Notes under the pieces: model-generated
Database searches by the model: none
Seen by the model: the letters and a program-made list of their open reading frames with translations, nothing else
What the model was told of the DNA's origin: nothing
Part shown: positions 10,430 to 22,039 of the stretch, piece by piece
Layout of the letters: each line of letters starts with the position of its first letter
Numbering within the stretch: the stretch's first letter is position 1
From: Acestrorhynchus altus
Lineage: Eukaryota; Chordata; Actinopteri; Characiformes; Acestrorhynchidae
Assembly: GCA_034509495.1 (NCBI GenBank)
Contig: CM067514.1
Span: 1,963,757-2,027,756 of the forward strand
Length of the DNA stretch: 64,000 nt
Reading direction: 5' to 3'
Position numbers and translations under genes: made by a program

Positions 10430-11465
10430 ATATTAATTGTATCTACACCGAGAGATGGAGGTGACGTAACTAAACACTGAAGAACTGATGAAGAAAGGAC
10501 TTTAAACATCATTTAAAAACATAATTGTTAAAAGTGTATTTTGCTTGTGAAGATAAAGGTCAAATCCCCTCTGTCCTCATAGCTGTATCTCCTCCCGTGG
10601 GTGAAATGATGTCAGTTAGATGTTTCTAGAACCGTCTACCGTCTCTGACATCGACTGGAAGAACGACGTTCCCACTCCTCCATGCGGAATTCTTTCATCT
10701 CTGTGATGTTTCAGCATCAGTCTTTGTACAGACGCTCTTCCGTTCTCCTCAAACCCCCTCTGATACAATAAAGATCTCATAGTGGTTTCTATGAGGGAGA
10801 GATCTCCACACCCTGCTGCAGCAGAGCAGCTCCAAACCATCACACTTCCACCACCATGCTTCACAGCTGCTATGAGGTTCTTCTGCTCAAATGCTGTGTT
10901 TGGTTTGTCAAACATGTCTTCTGTTACTGTGTTCAAATGATTCAGCTTTGGATTCATCTGTCCAAAGAACATTGTTCCAGACATCCTGCTCTTTGTCTAG
11001 ATGTTCTCTGGAGAACTTTAGTCTTGCTCTGATGTTTTTTGACAGTAGGGGTTTCCTCCTTAAACACCTCCCATAAAAAATAAAACCTGTTTGTGATGGT
11101 AGAAGCTGCACTTTAACATCAGATGTTTTAGGATTTTACTCACCTTGTGGTTCTGCCCTTGGGCTGAACTTGTAGGACGGTTGGATCTGGTCATGTGGGC
11201 CGTTGTTCTAAATGTTCTCCACTTGTAAATGATGCTCTGGACAGTGGAACGGCTGATTTCTAATTGTTCTGAGATCTTTTTAAATCCCTTCTCAGACTCA
11301 TCTGCATCTCCAACCTTCTTTCTGAAGACCTCAGAGAGTTCTTTGGATCTGTCCTTGGTGATCCCACTCACTTCAACAATCAAGAGCAAACCAAACTAAT
11401 GTCTGGGGTTTAAATATGACAGGCTCCTCCAAAGTCCTTTGCACCTGATTCAAATTTTTAGTCCA
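10430..11465 (-). pseudogene. Tc1-like transposon relic, lineage II (most complete)
   Basis: Minus-strand frames give the N-terminal helix-turn-helix (SKELSEVFRKKVGDADES, 11290-11345; then ISEQLEISRSTVQSIIYKWR), the catalytic core around 10900 (FGQMNPKLNHL, after a WTDESK motif at 10950-10967), and KHGGGSVMVWSCSAAAGCGD near 10810-10870. Frames change several times and stops are present, so no intact transposase remains. Relatives occur at 20.8, 26.9, 29.3 and 41.8 kb. Confidence 0.85.
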
Positions 11466-11559
11466 AACATTTTTCTCATAAGAAAATTGAATTTCTATTA
11501 ATTATGTTTATAAATAATGTTTATAAGACATTTCCTCAGTTGTATGTTTAGTCATTTCT

Positions 11560-11876
11560 AATGAATGCATTCATCTACATTAAGTTGCCCTAATTGCAGA
11601 CGCAGATGTGCAAATGCACACAGAGCTTGTCTAGACCCTGTAGAGAAGTACTGCCAATAGAATAGGACTCTCTGGAGCAGATAAACACACATGAACCTAT
11701 TGGCACCATGTCGAATGTGAGGTGTGGGCTAGAGGGGTATAAAGCAATAAGACATGCTCCAGAAACTAGTAGAACATCTTCAGTAGTGATGGTTATTCCC
11801 ACAAAAGCAGGAAAAACAATCAATAAGAATAATGCATAAGCAGATGTCCCAGTACTTTTGTCCATATAGTGTACAT
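11560..11876 (-). mobile_element. M1 element, near full length
   Basis: Reading the minus strand, it starts with 'cactatatggacaaaagtac', the typical M1 end (ATATAGTG at 11865-11872 on the plus strand), and runs through 'gaacctattggcaccatg' and 'ctgtagagaagtactgccaa' blocks to the 'gtgcaaatgcacac' block. It is non-coding. Confidence 0.7.
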
Positions 11877-11879
11877 AGG

Positions 11880-13800
11880 TGTAATGTCAAATATATAGAA
11901 TGGAACGATAATATCTGATATCATAAGCAATAACTCATGCATGGTTGGGGGTCTAATCGCTTAAATGAAACTTCAAATATGCACTTTCCAGAAGAGTGTA
12001 CAGTGAGCGTGAGCGGTGTGTGTTGTCACTACTGGCTGAGGACTACTGTAAAAAGCAATCGCTTTGATTGAAGGCAAAGTGACGCACACTCTCTAATGAG
12101 ATCAATGGTAGAATACAAATAAAAAAACATGATATTTAGAGGAGAAGGACAAGTCTGACAAAAATCGATTCTTTCCTCATCGCTCTCGGTGAAGCCCTTG
12201 TTTATGGAAGATGAAATGGCCATTTTGGCCCAAAACCAGACAAAATACAGTAGCCTGCTCTGAAAGGAGATCCTGCTCTGTGCTGATACCACAGTGTAAA
12301 TGAATGGGTCTTCCTTCTTATTCAAACAAATAGGTGGTTTGTGAGTGGACAGACTGCTTCCATGAATGGAAAATCTGGACCATTTCACGAAGAACCATGA
12401 CTCTGCTTTCTTCTCTATCTACAAAGATACCCCTTAAATGAGATCATATCCACTTTAACTGGTACATATAGATAAAAGATTAAGATTGTATTATTATTAT
12501 TGTTAGAATTATTATTATAATTATTATTTTGAGCACCCGCAACTAAAATAATTCCTTATTTTAATTTAAATAAAACAAAATCAGCCTATTGTTAACTCAA
12601 TGGGTTATATTACAGTAGCAGCTGTTTACCTTTGATTTTCTATTTTTGTCCATTTCTATTGGTTTTACAAACACTTTGTTCCACCTGGTTTAATAGCATT
12701 TGATAAAATAGTTCCAAATATTTAAATAAAATTAAAATTAAAATTAAAAATAAGCACAAAGCAAGTCACCCAGGGTCACTAAAGTCGAGGGCTGGTGTTG
12801 TGAGAACATTTTCAGGACTGACGCAGATAAATAAACGATATGACCTGAAGCTCCACTGAAACTCAATCTTAACCTTATGTTTCCATGAAATCCTTTCTTT
12901 TTCTGAAGCCCCATAACAGTGGTTTCAGTGGTTTTCTCAATTCTTCTTCACTACAGGAAACACAAGGATGTGTATATTTAGAAGCACAGCTTCACCTCAT
13001 TGTGAGTCACAAGCAGGTCACAGAACATTTCACGCTGTACCACTTTCCCCATCACGGTATCTCTTAGGAGACACATCAACAATTAACGTAACCACAGTAA
13101 ATACCAAGAGATTTCTCATAATGCTGACCAACACCAAAAATAAACACACACAACAACAACAACAACAACAAAACAATCCTTCAGAACTGGAAATCAAGAA
13201 CAACCATCAATATCACTCACTGGAAAAACCTACTCACTGACTACTTATCAATGGAACAGTCAACACACACACACACACGCACACACACACACAGTTGCTT
13301 GGTGGTGTAACGTGAGGCTCTTGGATTATTTGGACGTGTGAATAAGAGTGATACGTGTGTACAGTGTGATCAGTAAAGAGCTCTGAAGGTGTAAATAAAG
13401 TGTGAAATCTGATTGTTCTGATTGAAGGCCTAATTGACGAAAAGAAGTGAAGGGCCAAGTGAGGACCAATGCTCAGGCTAATGGGTGAAGAAAACATGGA
13501 CAGTGCAGATTCAGTGCCTCAACTGGCTCGTTGAGGTGTTATTTGTGTAGCTCCGCCCATTTATTTCCAACAGTTAATTTTCCCTCTTAATACTGGCATA
13601 GTTTTTATTTCCCCTCAGAAATCAGTTTTTATGTTATTCTGTTATGCCGTAAGAAGGCCAGGTTACACTTCGGAATAAATGATTATCAGCCTTGACTGAT
13701 AAAGAACCTAGAATCTAGAACCTAGAACTAGTTAATCATACTATCTTGTAAGTTTTTTGCAGTATTTTTTCAGTCAGTTTGATATTAAATGTGTAAAATA
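11880..13800. other. Gene-free stretch with microsatellites
   Basis: No supported gene. Part of 12020-12430 is unique sequence of unknown role. The 12480-12760 part is AT-rich. Simple repeats are (ACA)n at 13149-13174 and an imperfect (CA)n at 13263-13293. Short open frames here look random. Confidence 0.4.
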
Positions 13801-13904
13801 TCCAGTGGGACCGAATCACTTGTCCAGACAGCCGGTGTAGTTAGACACGCTGTACCGGGTCTCGGCCAGTGCTCTGGACAAATGCATTTTCTGGTCCGAA
13901 ATTG

Positions 13905-14095
13905 AAAACATAAACATGCACGGTGAAACACACACACTAGGGGGCATTCACACACCTGTCCGGAGCATTGGGCACCCAGGGAGTAGCAGGGTTTTAAGTG
14001 CCTCACACTTCAATCATCAACTGCCAGTTCATGGAATCAAACCAGCAACCTTCCAGTTGGCTGGTTCCCTAAACACCAGGCCACAGCTGCCCCAA
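13905..14095 (-). mobile_element. tRNA-derived SINE S1, minus strand
   Basis: Reading the minus strand it begins GGGGCAGCTGTGGCCTGGTG, then 'ttagggaacc' (A-box region) and a B-box-like GGTTTGATTCC (plus-strand 14033-14043). It then has the S1 body including 'tgtccggag...' and the tail 'ccccctagtgtgtgtgtttc'. It matches the copy at 17.9 kb in order. Confidence 0.8.
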
Positions 14096-14514
14096 ACACT
14101 GTGCTGGATAATGCAGGTGAACCGAGTCCAAACTGGACCACAGTAGCTTCAGTCCATCTCAGAGGCAGAGCAAATAGAGTTCTGGTCCTGTAATTTGGTA
14201 GAAAATCTTTGCTTTTTGTCCATTAGGCTGCTGCTTGGTCTGGGAGAAGGGTACGTCCACCAAGTGAGTAGGTCTGTCAGGCCCCAGCCCTGGTCTCTAC
14301 TCTGGATGCAACATTACAGACAAATTTAACTTTCTATGCAAGGGAATGGAACCACAGCGTCCAGGCTTTTCTACAGTTGTAAGGTTTAATCTGTGTCTGA
14401 GAAACAATTGCTGAAAATGGAGCTTTAAATTAGGCCTAATTAATGAAACAGACCATCCAAACTGCAATAATGAGATTATAATATCTGGAGATAAAGAGTT
14501 AAGGACTTACATTG

Positions 14515-14670
14515 GATCAACATACACCAATCAGTGGTACCAAAAAGAAGGACGCCTTATTATTATGATGCCAAATACCACAAGACACCTTCAGAGGCCT
14601 TAAACAGTTGCCTCAATAGGTCAGTGATGTTTTGGTGGCAGGTGGTTTTAATGTTATGGCAGATGACCAT
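14515..14670 (+). mobile_element. 3' end of a Tc1-like element, lineage III
   Basis: It contains 'ccaaataccacaagacacct' and ends 'ggcaggtggttttaatgtta' (14639-14658) followed by TGGCAGATGACC, the terminal inverted repeat of a common fish Tc1-like element whose other end ('ccataacattaaaaccact') is seen at 49.25 kb. Only the tail of the transposase region remains. Confidence 0.75.
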
Positions 14671-15160
14671 GTTCATGTTCCAAACGGAAAGGTTCTCAAA
14701 TGAAATACAGCCTACACACCGGCTTGACTTTCGCTTTCTGCAGGTCACGTTGCTTCTACCACCTTTGAGATCTGATGGTTGGCGGTGAACTCCTGAACCA
14801 TTAAATTGACAGTGACTCATACTTTGTTCCTCATCCTTCGGTCAGTTCACATTCAAATGTCAATAAGCCATGAAATAGAGGAATCAGTGAGCGGGTATGA
14901 AATCGGCTCACATCCCTGTACCGTGGGTGGGGAGAATGTCCAGTCACTGGCCTGAAACATGATCAAATCTCCAGTGTTAATGATCCATTTGTTATAAATA
15001 TGCATAGTTAATCATGTTTTAGTGGAAAATTGTACCAGAAGGACTACGTTAAATTCCCTCACTTCATGTCTGAATGTAAGAGCATGTTTGACCAGTTAAA
15101 CTGGGACGTAGGAGGAAGGGACGCTTATAATGCTGGAATAATGTTATTCTGTTTATGTGT
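14670..15160. other. Gene-free stretch
   Basis: Unique mixed DNA without a recognised feature. Confidence 0.35.
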
Positions 15161-15164
15161 CCAT

Positions 15165-15965
15165 AGGTCCTCACAGCCTTTGCTCAACACAAGCAATTAC
15201 AGCCTCAAGTCTTTTTGAATTGATGCTACAAGCTTGTCACCTGTTTTTGGGAAGGTTCTTCCATTCTTCTTTGCAGAACCTCTCAAGCTCCGTCAGATTC
15301 AATGGGGAGCATCGGTACGCAGTCATTTTTATATATCTCAAGACTGGGCTCTGGCTGGGTCACTCAAGGACATTCACAGAGTTGTCCCGAAGACACTCCT
15401 TTCTTATCTTGGCTATGTGCTACGGGTCGTTGGCCTGTTGGAAGATGAACCTTCATCCCAGTCTGAGGTCCAGAGCGCTCTGGAGCAGGTTATTGTTAAG
15501 GATGTCTCTGTACATCACTGCAGTCATCTCTCTCTCAACTCTGACTAGTATCTCATTTCCTGCTACAGGAAAACATCTCCACACCATGATGCTGCCACCA
15601 CCATGCTTCACTGTAGGAATGGTATTGGTTAGGAGATGAGCAATGCCTGGTTTCCCTGAGAGTCCTCAGATGGGCAGTCATGTGCCTTTTTACTGAGGAG
15701 TGGCTTCTGTCTGATCACTTTACCATACAGGTCTGATTGGTGGAGTGCTGCAGAAATGGATGTCCTTCTGGAAGGTTCTCCTCTCTCCACAGAGCAACGT
15801 TGGAGCTCTGTCAGAGTCTTGGTCACCTCCCAGACTAGCATGTTCACTAAGTTTGGCCGGGTGGCCAGCTCTATGAAGAGTCCTGGTGGTTTCAAACTTC
15901 TTCCATTTATGGATGATGGAGGCCACTGTGGTCATTGAGATCTTTAATGCAGCAGAAATGTTTCA
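15165..15965 (-). pseudogene. Tc1-like transposon relic, lineage IV
   Basis: The plus strand shows the antisense of a very common fish Tc1-like transposase: 'aggaaaacatctccacacca', 'tgatgctgccaccaccatgc' (15589-15608), 'gccgggtggccagctct' and 'atggatgatggaggccactg' (15908-15927). On the minus strand it encodes the HTH and DDE domains, broken by frameshifts and small deletions. The long plus-strand frame over it (15157-15639) is a shadow. Confidence 0.85.
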
Positions 15966-16029
15966 GTTCCCTTCCTTGAACAAACTTTTATCATTTTGTG
16001 ATCGTGGGATATTGTTTGTAGAATTGAAT

Positions 16030-16440
16030 TGAATCCATTTTGGACTAAGGATCACCAATTTATTGTGGTGGAGAGGTTTGCATTCCTGAGTGACCTTAGG
16101 AGCTATGTTGTCAAGTGTATTAGCCCCTGGAAAGGTCTCTAAGTTGGTCCTATGTGACAGGCCAGACAAAGTGTGATCCAGTGACCCCTCATGAACATCC
16201 AGAACAGGACTCAGCTTAACCTTGCCTGGAATAATGTTACTGGGCCTCACCCTGGACCCAGGCCTGGGAAGGGGCTACTTGGTGAGAACCTGGGCTCAAC
16301 ATGGATGCAACATGGGTGGTGGGCCCATGGGAGGGGTAATAATGGGGTCCAGTTTGATGTGAATTGAGTAGTGGTCAAAGGCGCGGGCTTTGGCATTCTG
16401 ATCCTCGGCTACTGAAACTGGTTCTTGGGACATCCTCAAC
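16030..16440 (+). pseudogene. 5' fragment of a non-LTR retrotransposon
   Basis: The text 'ggagctatgttgtcaagtg', 'ccagacaaagtgtgatccag', 'cccatgggaggggtaataat' and 'gatcctcggctactgaaact' (16400-16419), then 'cttgggacatcctcaactt', matches in order the 5' leader and the first codons of the endonuclease domain (family pattern LGTWNVTSL) of a fish LINE, as I recall it. Key codons are already altered, so it is dead. Confidence 0.55.
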
Positions 16441-16464
16441 TTGAACCTTGAACCCCTTGAACTT

Positions 16465-16560
16465 GCATTTGCACATCTGTGTCAGCAATGGGGGCAACTT
16501 AAAGTAGCTGAATGCATTTATTAGAAGGGGTGTCCACAAACATTTGGACATAGTGTAGTA
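16465..16560 (+). mobile_element. M1 element end fragment
   Basis: It contains 'gcatttgcacatctgtgtca' (16465-16484), 'aaagtagctgaatgcattta' and 'ggggtgtccacaaacatttg' up to 'gacatagtgta'. This is the terminal ~95 bp of M1. Confidence 0.75.
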
Positions 16561-17104
16561 GTATGGTAAGCACGTTGTTTGTTCCACACTGATATATCAG
16601 AATTGCTCAAAGACAACAGAAACAGAAACAGCCTAAAACGTGCAGAAGCTTCACTCTGTAAGGAAAAGTGAACACTGCTGCGGATCTAAACACAGGGTCC
16701 AGCAGACCATTAGTGGAGCACAAATACCACTGTGTCCTTGAAAAGAGTCTATTGCCATTTAAACCATACATCCACCCTCAGATCAATATTAGCCACTTGC
16801 ATTAGAGACACACAGACCAGGCAAGTGGACACACCATAAGCAGTGCCCACAAAAAGCTTAAATCATTTTCTGATCAATAATGAACATATCTGAAAGCATT
16901 ATACTTCAATAAGCGTGATCCAACTTGAATGAAGTTAAAGCAAGTCTGACAGTGACTATTATTTACAAAACATCTCTGATCCACCAGAAAGGAATTGATG
17001 AAGCTTTGTCTGCTTCACTGAACAAAAAAGACATGCACATGTTTACATGCACTCAATAATCCCATCTTGGCATCAACGTCAAATTAAGGGAGCAAATCCA
17101 GCTC

Positions 17105-17190
17105 CAACTAAAATTCAATTCAATTCAATTCCAGTTAAAAGCCAAAGCAGCTTCCAGTGCATGTTTACTGCTCTGTCCACGTGAACATGA
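17105..17190 (+). mobile_element. Left arm of the 52-bp-core element (copy A2)
   Basis: It holds 'ccagttaaaagccaaagcag' (17131-17150), 'cttccagtgcatgtttactg' (17151-17170) and 'ctctgtccacgtgaacatga' leading directly into the array. The same block precedes arrays A3, A4, A5 and A7 and, inverted, A6. Confidence 0.75.
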
Positions 17191-17485
17191 TCAACCTGCA
17201 TACAGACTCTGACTGATCAGAGAGAGGGGGGCGGGGCTGATGCTCAACCTGCATACAGACTCTGACTGATCAGAGAGAGGGGGCAGGGCTGATGCTCAAC
17301 CTGCATACAGACTCTGACTGATCAGAGAGAGGGGGCGGGGCTGATGCTCAACCTGCATACAGACTCTGATCAGAGAGAGGGGGCGGAGCTGATGCTCAAC
17401 CTGCATACAGACTCTGACTGATCAGAGAGAGGGGGCGGGGCTGATGATCAACCTGCATACAGACTCTGACTGATCAGAGACAGCG
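17190..17485 (+). repeat. 52-bp minisatellite, copy A2 (about 5.7 units)
   Basis: Tandem 52-bp units with the palindrome CTGATCAG and a GC box GGGGGCGGGGC. One unit lacks the 'actg' before GATCAG, so indels vary between units. Confidence 0.95.
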
Positions 17486-17509
17486 GTGGTGCCAGGGCTG
17501 GACTGGTAA

Positions 17510-17860
17510 TCTGATATTCAACTATAATTAAAAAGGAATTTTAGAATAAAAGTCCCTAGAAGGGATAATACTGATACATACATATATAATAAAAATAATA
17601 TTAAAGGACTTTCAGGTCATTTTTTATTTTATTTGGACCCACTGACAAGTATTTTGTAGAAATTATTATCGTAAATATCCTTACTATTCTATTCATTACA
17701 AATAATTCATCAAACGTTTTGCATTTTCATCTCAAAAACACTTTGGATGATCAACTTCAACCAGGATTTCTGACATATAATGTTTTTAATCATATAAAAT
17801 CCTACATAAGGTCTAAAACTACATGCTCTACAAACAACATTAGATGTCAGATATTCATAT
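17510..17860 (+). mobile_element. Right arm of the 52-bp-core element (copy A2)
   Basis: It has 'agggataatactgatacata' (17559-17578), 'ttatttggacccactgacaa', 'tctcaaaaacactttggatg' and 'caaccaggatttctgacata', as in the other right arms. Non-coding. Confidence 0.7.
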
Positions 17861-17897
17861 ATGAATAAATGTAAAATAAATTATGCTCGATTTGCCT

Positions 17898-18080
17898 TTG
17901 GGGCAGCTGCGGCGGTGGTTAGGGAACCAGCCTTGTGACTGGAAAGTTGCTGGTTCAGTTCCCTGAAATTGGCAGGACATTGAGCAAGACACTTAACTCC
18001 CACTTAACTCCCCAGCCCCATGGATAGGGTTGCCCACCGCTGCTGAAGCTGTCCCTGATCAGTGGCTGAGGGTGCGACAC
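17898..18080 (+). mobile_element. tRNA-derived SINE S1, plus strand
   Basis: It begins GGGGCAGCTGCGGCGGTGGT, then 'tagggaaccagcc' (A-box region) and a B-box-like GGTTCAGTTCC (17952-17962). The body includes 'gagcaagacacttaactccc' and 'gttgcccaccgctgctg'. These are RNA polymerase III promoter remnants, not a functional tRNA gene. Confidence 0.8.
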
Positions 18081-18589
18081 CTCCAACCCTATTCACCTTC
18101 TTCTGTGATTTTATTGGCTGTTTGCTGAGTAGAAATCCTGTCATTGCCCAGTTCATGTAAATCCCGAGTTTTCCTATTAAATGATTACTCAAGTGCATGT
18201 AACTGAACATGGACTGAATGCAGCAGGAAATAAACATAATGTTTCCAATAAAGTGGCCAGGCACTGTGTAGCCGTATTGTTTATGCTTTATGCACATTAA
18301 TTTCCATCAATGTCAAACTGAACTTACTGTAATATAAACGATACAGTGCATTACGATATGCAAGCCACAAGCCTGCTGATACAGTACATTAAGTCTCAGT
18401 CTTTAAGGCACTTACTGGCCATGTGCCCCCGAACATCACAGCCATGATTAATGACAATAACTCCCGACTCGTTCCACTGACCGTATAAACCTACAGGTAC
18501 CAAGAGTTTAACTGCACTGGGAACATCAGCTTTTAGGTACAGACCACCAGTGAGCTGGAATTTACTGTAGAAAACTCTAAAGCTCTGTT

Positions 18590-19112
18590 CCCAGCTCCAC
18601 ACGGCCCAGTCTCGGAACCAGCTCCACACGGCCCAGCCTCTGACCAGCTCCACACGACCCAGCCTCAGACCAGCTCCACACGGCCCAGCTCCACACGGCC
18701 CAGCCTCTGACCAGCTCCACACGGCCCAGTCTCGGAACCAGCTCCACACGGCCCAGCCTCTGACCAGCTCCACACGGCCCAGTCTCCGGACCAGCTCCAC
18801 ACGGCCCAGCCTCTGACCAGCTCCACACGGCCCAGTCTCGGAACCAGCTCCACACGGCCCAGCCTCTGACCAGCTCCACAGGGCCCAGCCTCTGACCAGC
18901 TCCACACGGCCCAGTCTCGGAACCAGCTCCACGTGGCCCAGCCTCCGACCAGCTCCGCACGGCCCAGTCTCGGAACCAGCTCCACACGTCCCAGCCTCCG
19001 ACCAGCTCCGCACGGCCCAGTCTCGGAACCAGCTCCACACGTCCCAGCCTCAGACCAGCTCCACATGGCCCAGCCTCAGACCAGCTCCACACGACCCAGC
19101 CTCTGACCAGCT
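18590..19112. repeat. 26/27-bp minisatellite, array B (about 20 units)
   Basis: Two unit types, 'cacacggcccagcctctgac'+'cagctc' (26 bp) and 'cacacggcccagtctcggaa'+'ccagctc' (27 bp), are interleaved. The array has no stop codons on the minus strand in several frames, so long frames rich in Trp-Ser and Gly-Pro-Cys repeats appear; these are artefacts of the unit and not proteins. Confidence 0.95.
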
Positions 19113-19499
19113 CCTCACTGTACCATCATCCATCCATCCATTTATTTTTGTGTCTGCTTCTTCCAGGTCCAGGTCATCGCTGTGTGCAGGGCAGGAATAC
19201 CCCCTTAGCAGAATGTTGTCCCATCACGGGTTGGCATCATGAATTGTCACCTGTGTGTCGCCACTGTCTCCATGCTGGACAGGAGCTCTGTTCAGGAGGT
19301 GTACTGCCATACATCCAATACTTCCAGATCACTACGTAACAATTAAAAAAAAATGTTCCCAGTTGTTTTCCTAATTCTTTGTGCCTTAAATGAATAAAAA
19401 AAGTTATTCCTGGTAAACATTGCTTTTGTGATCAGCACACTGATATTTTGAAATGTATTTATTTTTAAGAATAAACTTCAAGAAGACTACAAGAAGCTT

Positions 19500-20070
19500 C
19501 TGGAATTGTGAGGACTAGATGTTTCAAGAAATGTCCAGAATTATCTAGAACTTTCTGGGACTGCAAATGAGGAGCGGAAGCGATACTACCCTAACCAAAA
19601 AGACCTCACCGATCTGATCAGAGACCTTGGTCTCACCAAGTCCAATGCTGAGCTTCTGACATCAAGGCTCAAGCAATGGAACTTATTAGCTGATGCCACC
19701 ACTACACATCAAGTTGGGGCTCATAAAACCAGATAGGGAGTCAAGAGCTTTCAAGTACCTCCAAGATCTTTTCCCTAAGATGTCTAAACAAAGATCAAAG
19801 CTGGTGTCTTTGTCGGACCTCAAATCAAGAAGATCATACAGTGCAGTGAATTTCCCAAGAAGCTGAATAGGAAGGAGCAGTTTCGTCACAGTGGTTCTCG
19901 GCTTCCAAATCAACCATAAAGATGAAAACTGTGAACAGCTGGTTCAGACTCTGATAAAGAACTCAGATGCAGGATGTCACTCAAAATCCATATCCTTGAT
20001 GCTCATCTTGATAAGTTCAAAGAGAACATGGGAGCTTATTCAGAGGAGCATGAGCAGGAGAACATATAGT
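19500..20070 (+). pseudogene. Relic of an unclassified multicopy protein family
   Basis: Translated in shifting frames it reads KDLTDLIRDLGLTKSNAELL (19599-19658), then PLHIKLGLIK (19699-19728), IKAGVFVGPQIKKIIQCSEF (from about 19797), CEQLVQTLIKN (19930-19962), and RMSLKIHILDAHLDKFKENM (from about 19971) followed by GAYSEEHEQE. This order matches a protein family found as many copies in fish and arthropod genomes and annotated only as uncharacterised. The middle third is deleted (the text jumps from about 19685 to PLHIKLG), and there are frameshifts and stops. Likely a transposon-borne gene; class unknown to me. Confidence 0.6.
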
Positions 20071-20109
20071 GTTCTTAGTCTGACTGTATGAATGAGAAGA
20101 TACAAGATA

Positions 20110-20686
20110 CAGGAGACGGATGGATATTTAATTTTGAGGAGAGGGTTAGTTAAACTCACAGGGGAGCTGTCTGTTAATGTCCGTCAGATGTTTTATTTAG
20201 GTAAGCAGTGATTCACACATCTTTTACTACACTGACCAGCACTGGTTTTAAAAGCCCTGTTAAAATGTCCTGGATATTTCCTAATTTAAGTGAAAAAAAG
20301 TTAGTTTTTATTACAATTTATATTGTCAGTGTAATAATATTTATATTTCATTTAAACTATTTTTCATAATTATTTCTTTAGAATTCAGTAATTTAATTAA
20401 AACTTTATTAAATCCTGTGATTTTTACACAGAATTCAGTAATGTTCTAAATGATGTGTCTGATTTTACAGAAAATAGCTCTCAGATATTGATTTATCTGT
20501 AAGATTTATTTTTACAGCACTGTGCTTTAGTGTCACCTAGTGGCTGGATCGAGTAACAGGAAACAGTTTCTCAAAAATGACAAATTATATAAGAAATAAT
20601 AAGAAAACAATAATAATGACCATGTTTGTGGTCAAAATATTAGAAGACACAGTTCACATAAAGAATACTTTATGAGAGAATATACT

Positions 20687-20688
<2 letters not shown>
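20110..20688. other. Gene-free AT-rich stretch
   Basis: AT-rich DNA with a few A/T tracts; no gene or clear transposon. Confidence 0.4.

Positions 20689-20739
<51 letters not shown>
20689..20739. repeat. (GT)n microsatellite
   Basis: Pure GT run of about 25 units, next to the Tc1-like relic. Confidence 0.98.
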
Positions 20740-20741
<2 letters not shown>

Positions 20742-20769
20742 TATACATTGGCAGCAGATCAGCTACGAT

Positions 20770-21335
20770 TAAACCGTCATTAGAGAGGACTTTGGAGGAG
20801 CCTGTCTTATTTAAACCTCAGACATTAGTCTGGTTTGTTCTTGATTGCTGAGAGGGATCATCATGGTCAGATCCAAAGAGCTCTCTGATGCCTTCAGAAA
20901 GAAGGTTTAGATGCAGGTGGGGATTTAAAAGATTCCAGAACAGAAAGTTCGGCTCAAGACCAGAACCTCAAGATGAATAAAGAAGATCCAACAATCCTTA
21001 AATCTTGATTACGGACCTACAGGTAGATCCTCAACTGATGTCACAGAGCAGCTTCTACCATCAGGAAGAGATCGAACCAGTTTGATGTTCATGGGAGGTG
21101 TTTAAGGGGGAAACTCTTACTGTTAAAAACATCAGAGCAAGACTAAAGTTCTCCAGAGAACATCTAAACAAAGAGCTGGACCTTCTGGAACAATGTGGTT
21201 TGGACAGATGAATCCAAAGTTAAATTATTTGGACACAGTGACAGAAGACATGTTTGCAGTGACACACAGCTTTCATACCAGCTGTGAAGCATGGGGGTGG
21301 AAGTGTCATGTGGTATATGTGAGAGAGAGAGACCG
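20770..21335 (+). pseudogene. Tc1-like transposon relic, lineage II
   Basis: It opens with 'cattagagaggactttggag', the leader seen at 26.9 kb, then reads MVRSKELSDAFRKKV (from about 20862) before an early stop, and later MWFGQMNPKLNYLDTVTEDM (21193-21252) in another frame. 'ggaagtgtcatgtggta' is the GGGSVMVW region. It is interrupted and ends before the third catalytic residue. Confidence 0.8.
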
Positions 21336-21429
21336 ATTTGGCAATAAGGTATCTGAACATGATTTTTCCTTTTCAAACTCAACATGTATCATGTAGAACA
21401 GCTTTGATCTCAGCTGTTAAGAATTTATT

Positions 21430-22000
21430 GACTGGTTTTTATAAAATAATAAATATAATCTAATAAAATATTGCTATTTCAATCAGATATCTGCAGAACT
21501 CAATAATTAAATGGTTTCTTTAATTAGTCGGTTTTCTTCGTTTATAAAATGTCTAATTATTTCAAGAATTACCTCATTTTTCTTTTCTTCCCATTTCTTT
21601 GCATCTCAGAGATCGTCCACTCTTTATTCTACCAGCCGCCGCTACTCATATATTCCACATATGTGAGAAGATCCTGTTGAATTATACACCACGTTCATAT
21701 TATATTCATAATGCTGTACAGTGAACCAAGATTTTCTGGAATTAATTTAACATAATTCTAGAGCCTCTGAAGCCAGTGCTTTCTGGAAGTTTAAGGTCTA
21801 ATCTGTGGCTTTTAATTGTGTTTTAAAAATGAGAAACAGCCCAACATGATGCTCACCTTTAACGGATGGTCCATTATTCTGCAGCAGCTTCAGTCATTTC
21901 TACAATCAGACTTTCCTTTTATTTCCTTTTCTCTGCAAGAGCTTCTTGATCAGCTTCACATTCTTTTACTTTAACCTTCAGGACAATTTTGTGGGATGTT
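21430..22000. other. Gene-free stretch
   Basis: AT-rich unique DNA; no gene seen. Confidence 0.35.
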
Positions 22001-22039
22001 TTCTTTGGATGTAGCTTTATTTATCAATTTCTTTTGTCA

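Noticed and set aside
15157..15639. 160-aa plus-strand frame
   Set aside because: It is the antisense shadow of a Tc1-like transposase on the minus strand.
17898..18080. A functional tRNA gene
   Set aside because: Only A- and B-box-like words are present; no cloverleaf with an anticodon arm forms, and the downstream body is that of a SINE.
18396..19092. Long minus-strand frames (214, 171 and 133 aa) rich in Trp-Ser and Gly-Pro-Cys repeats
   Set aside because: They lie on the 26/27-bp minisatellite, are open in several frames at once and have no non-repeat coding part.
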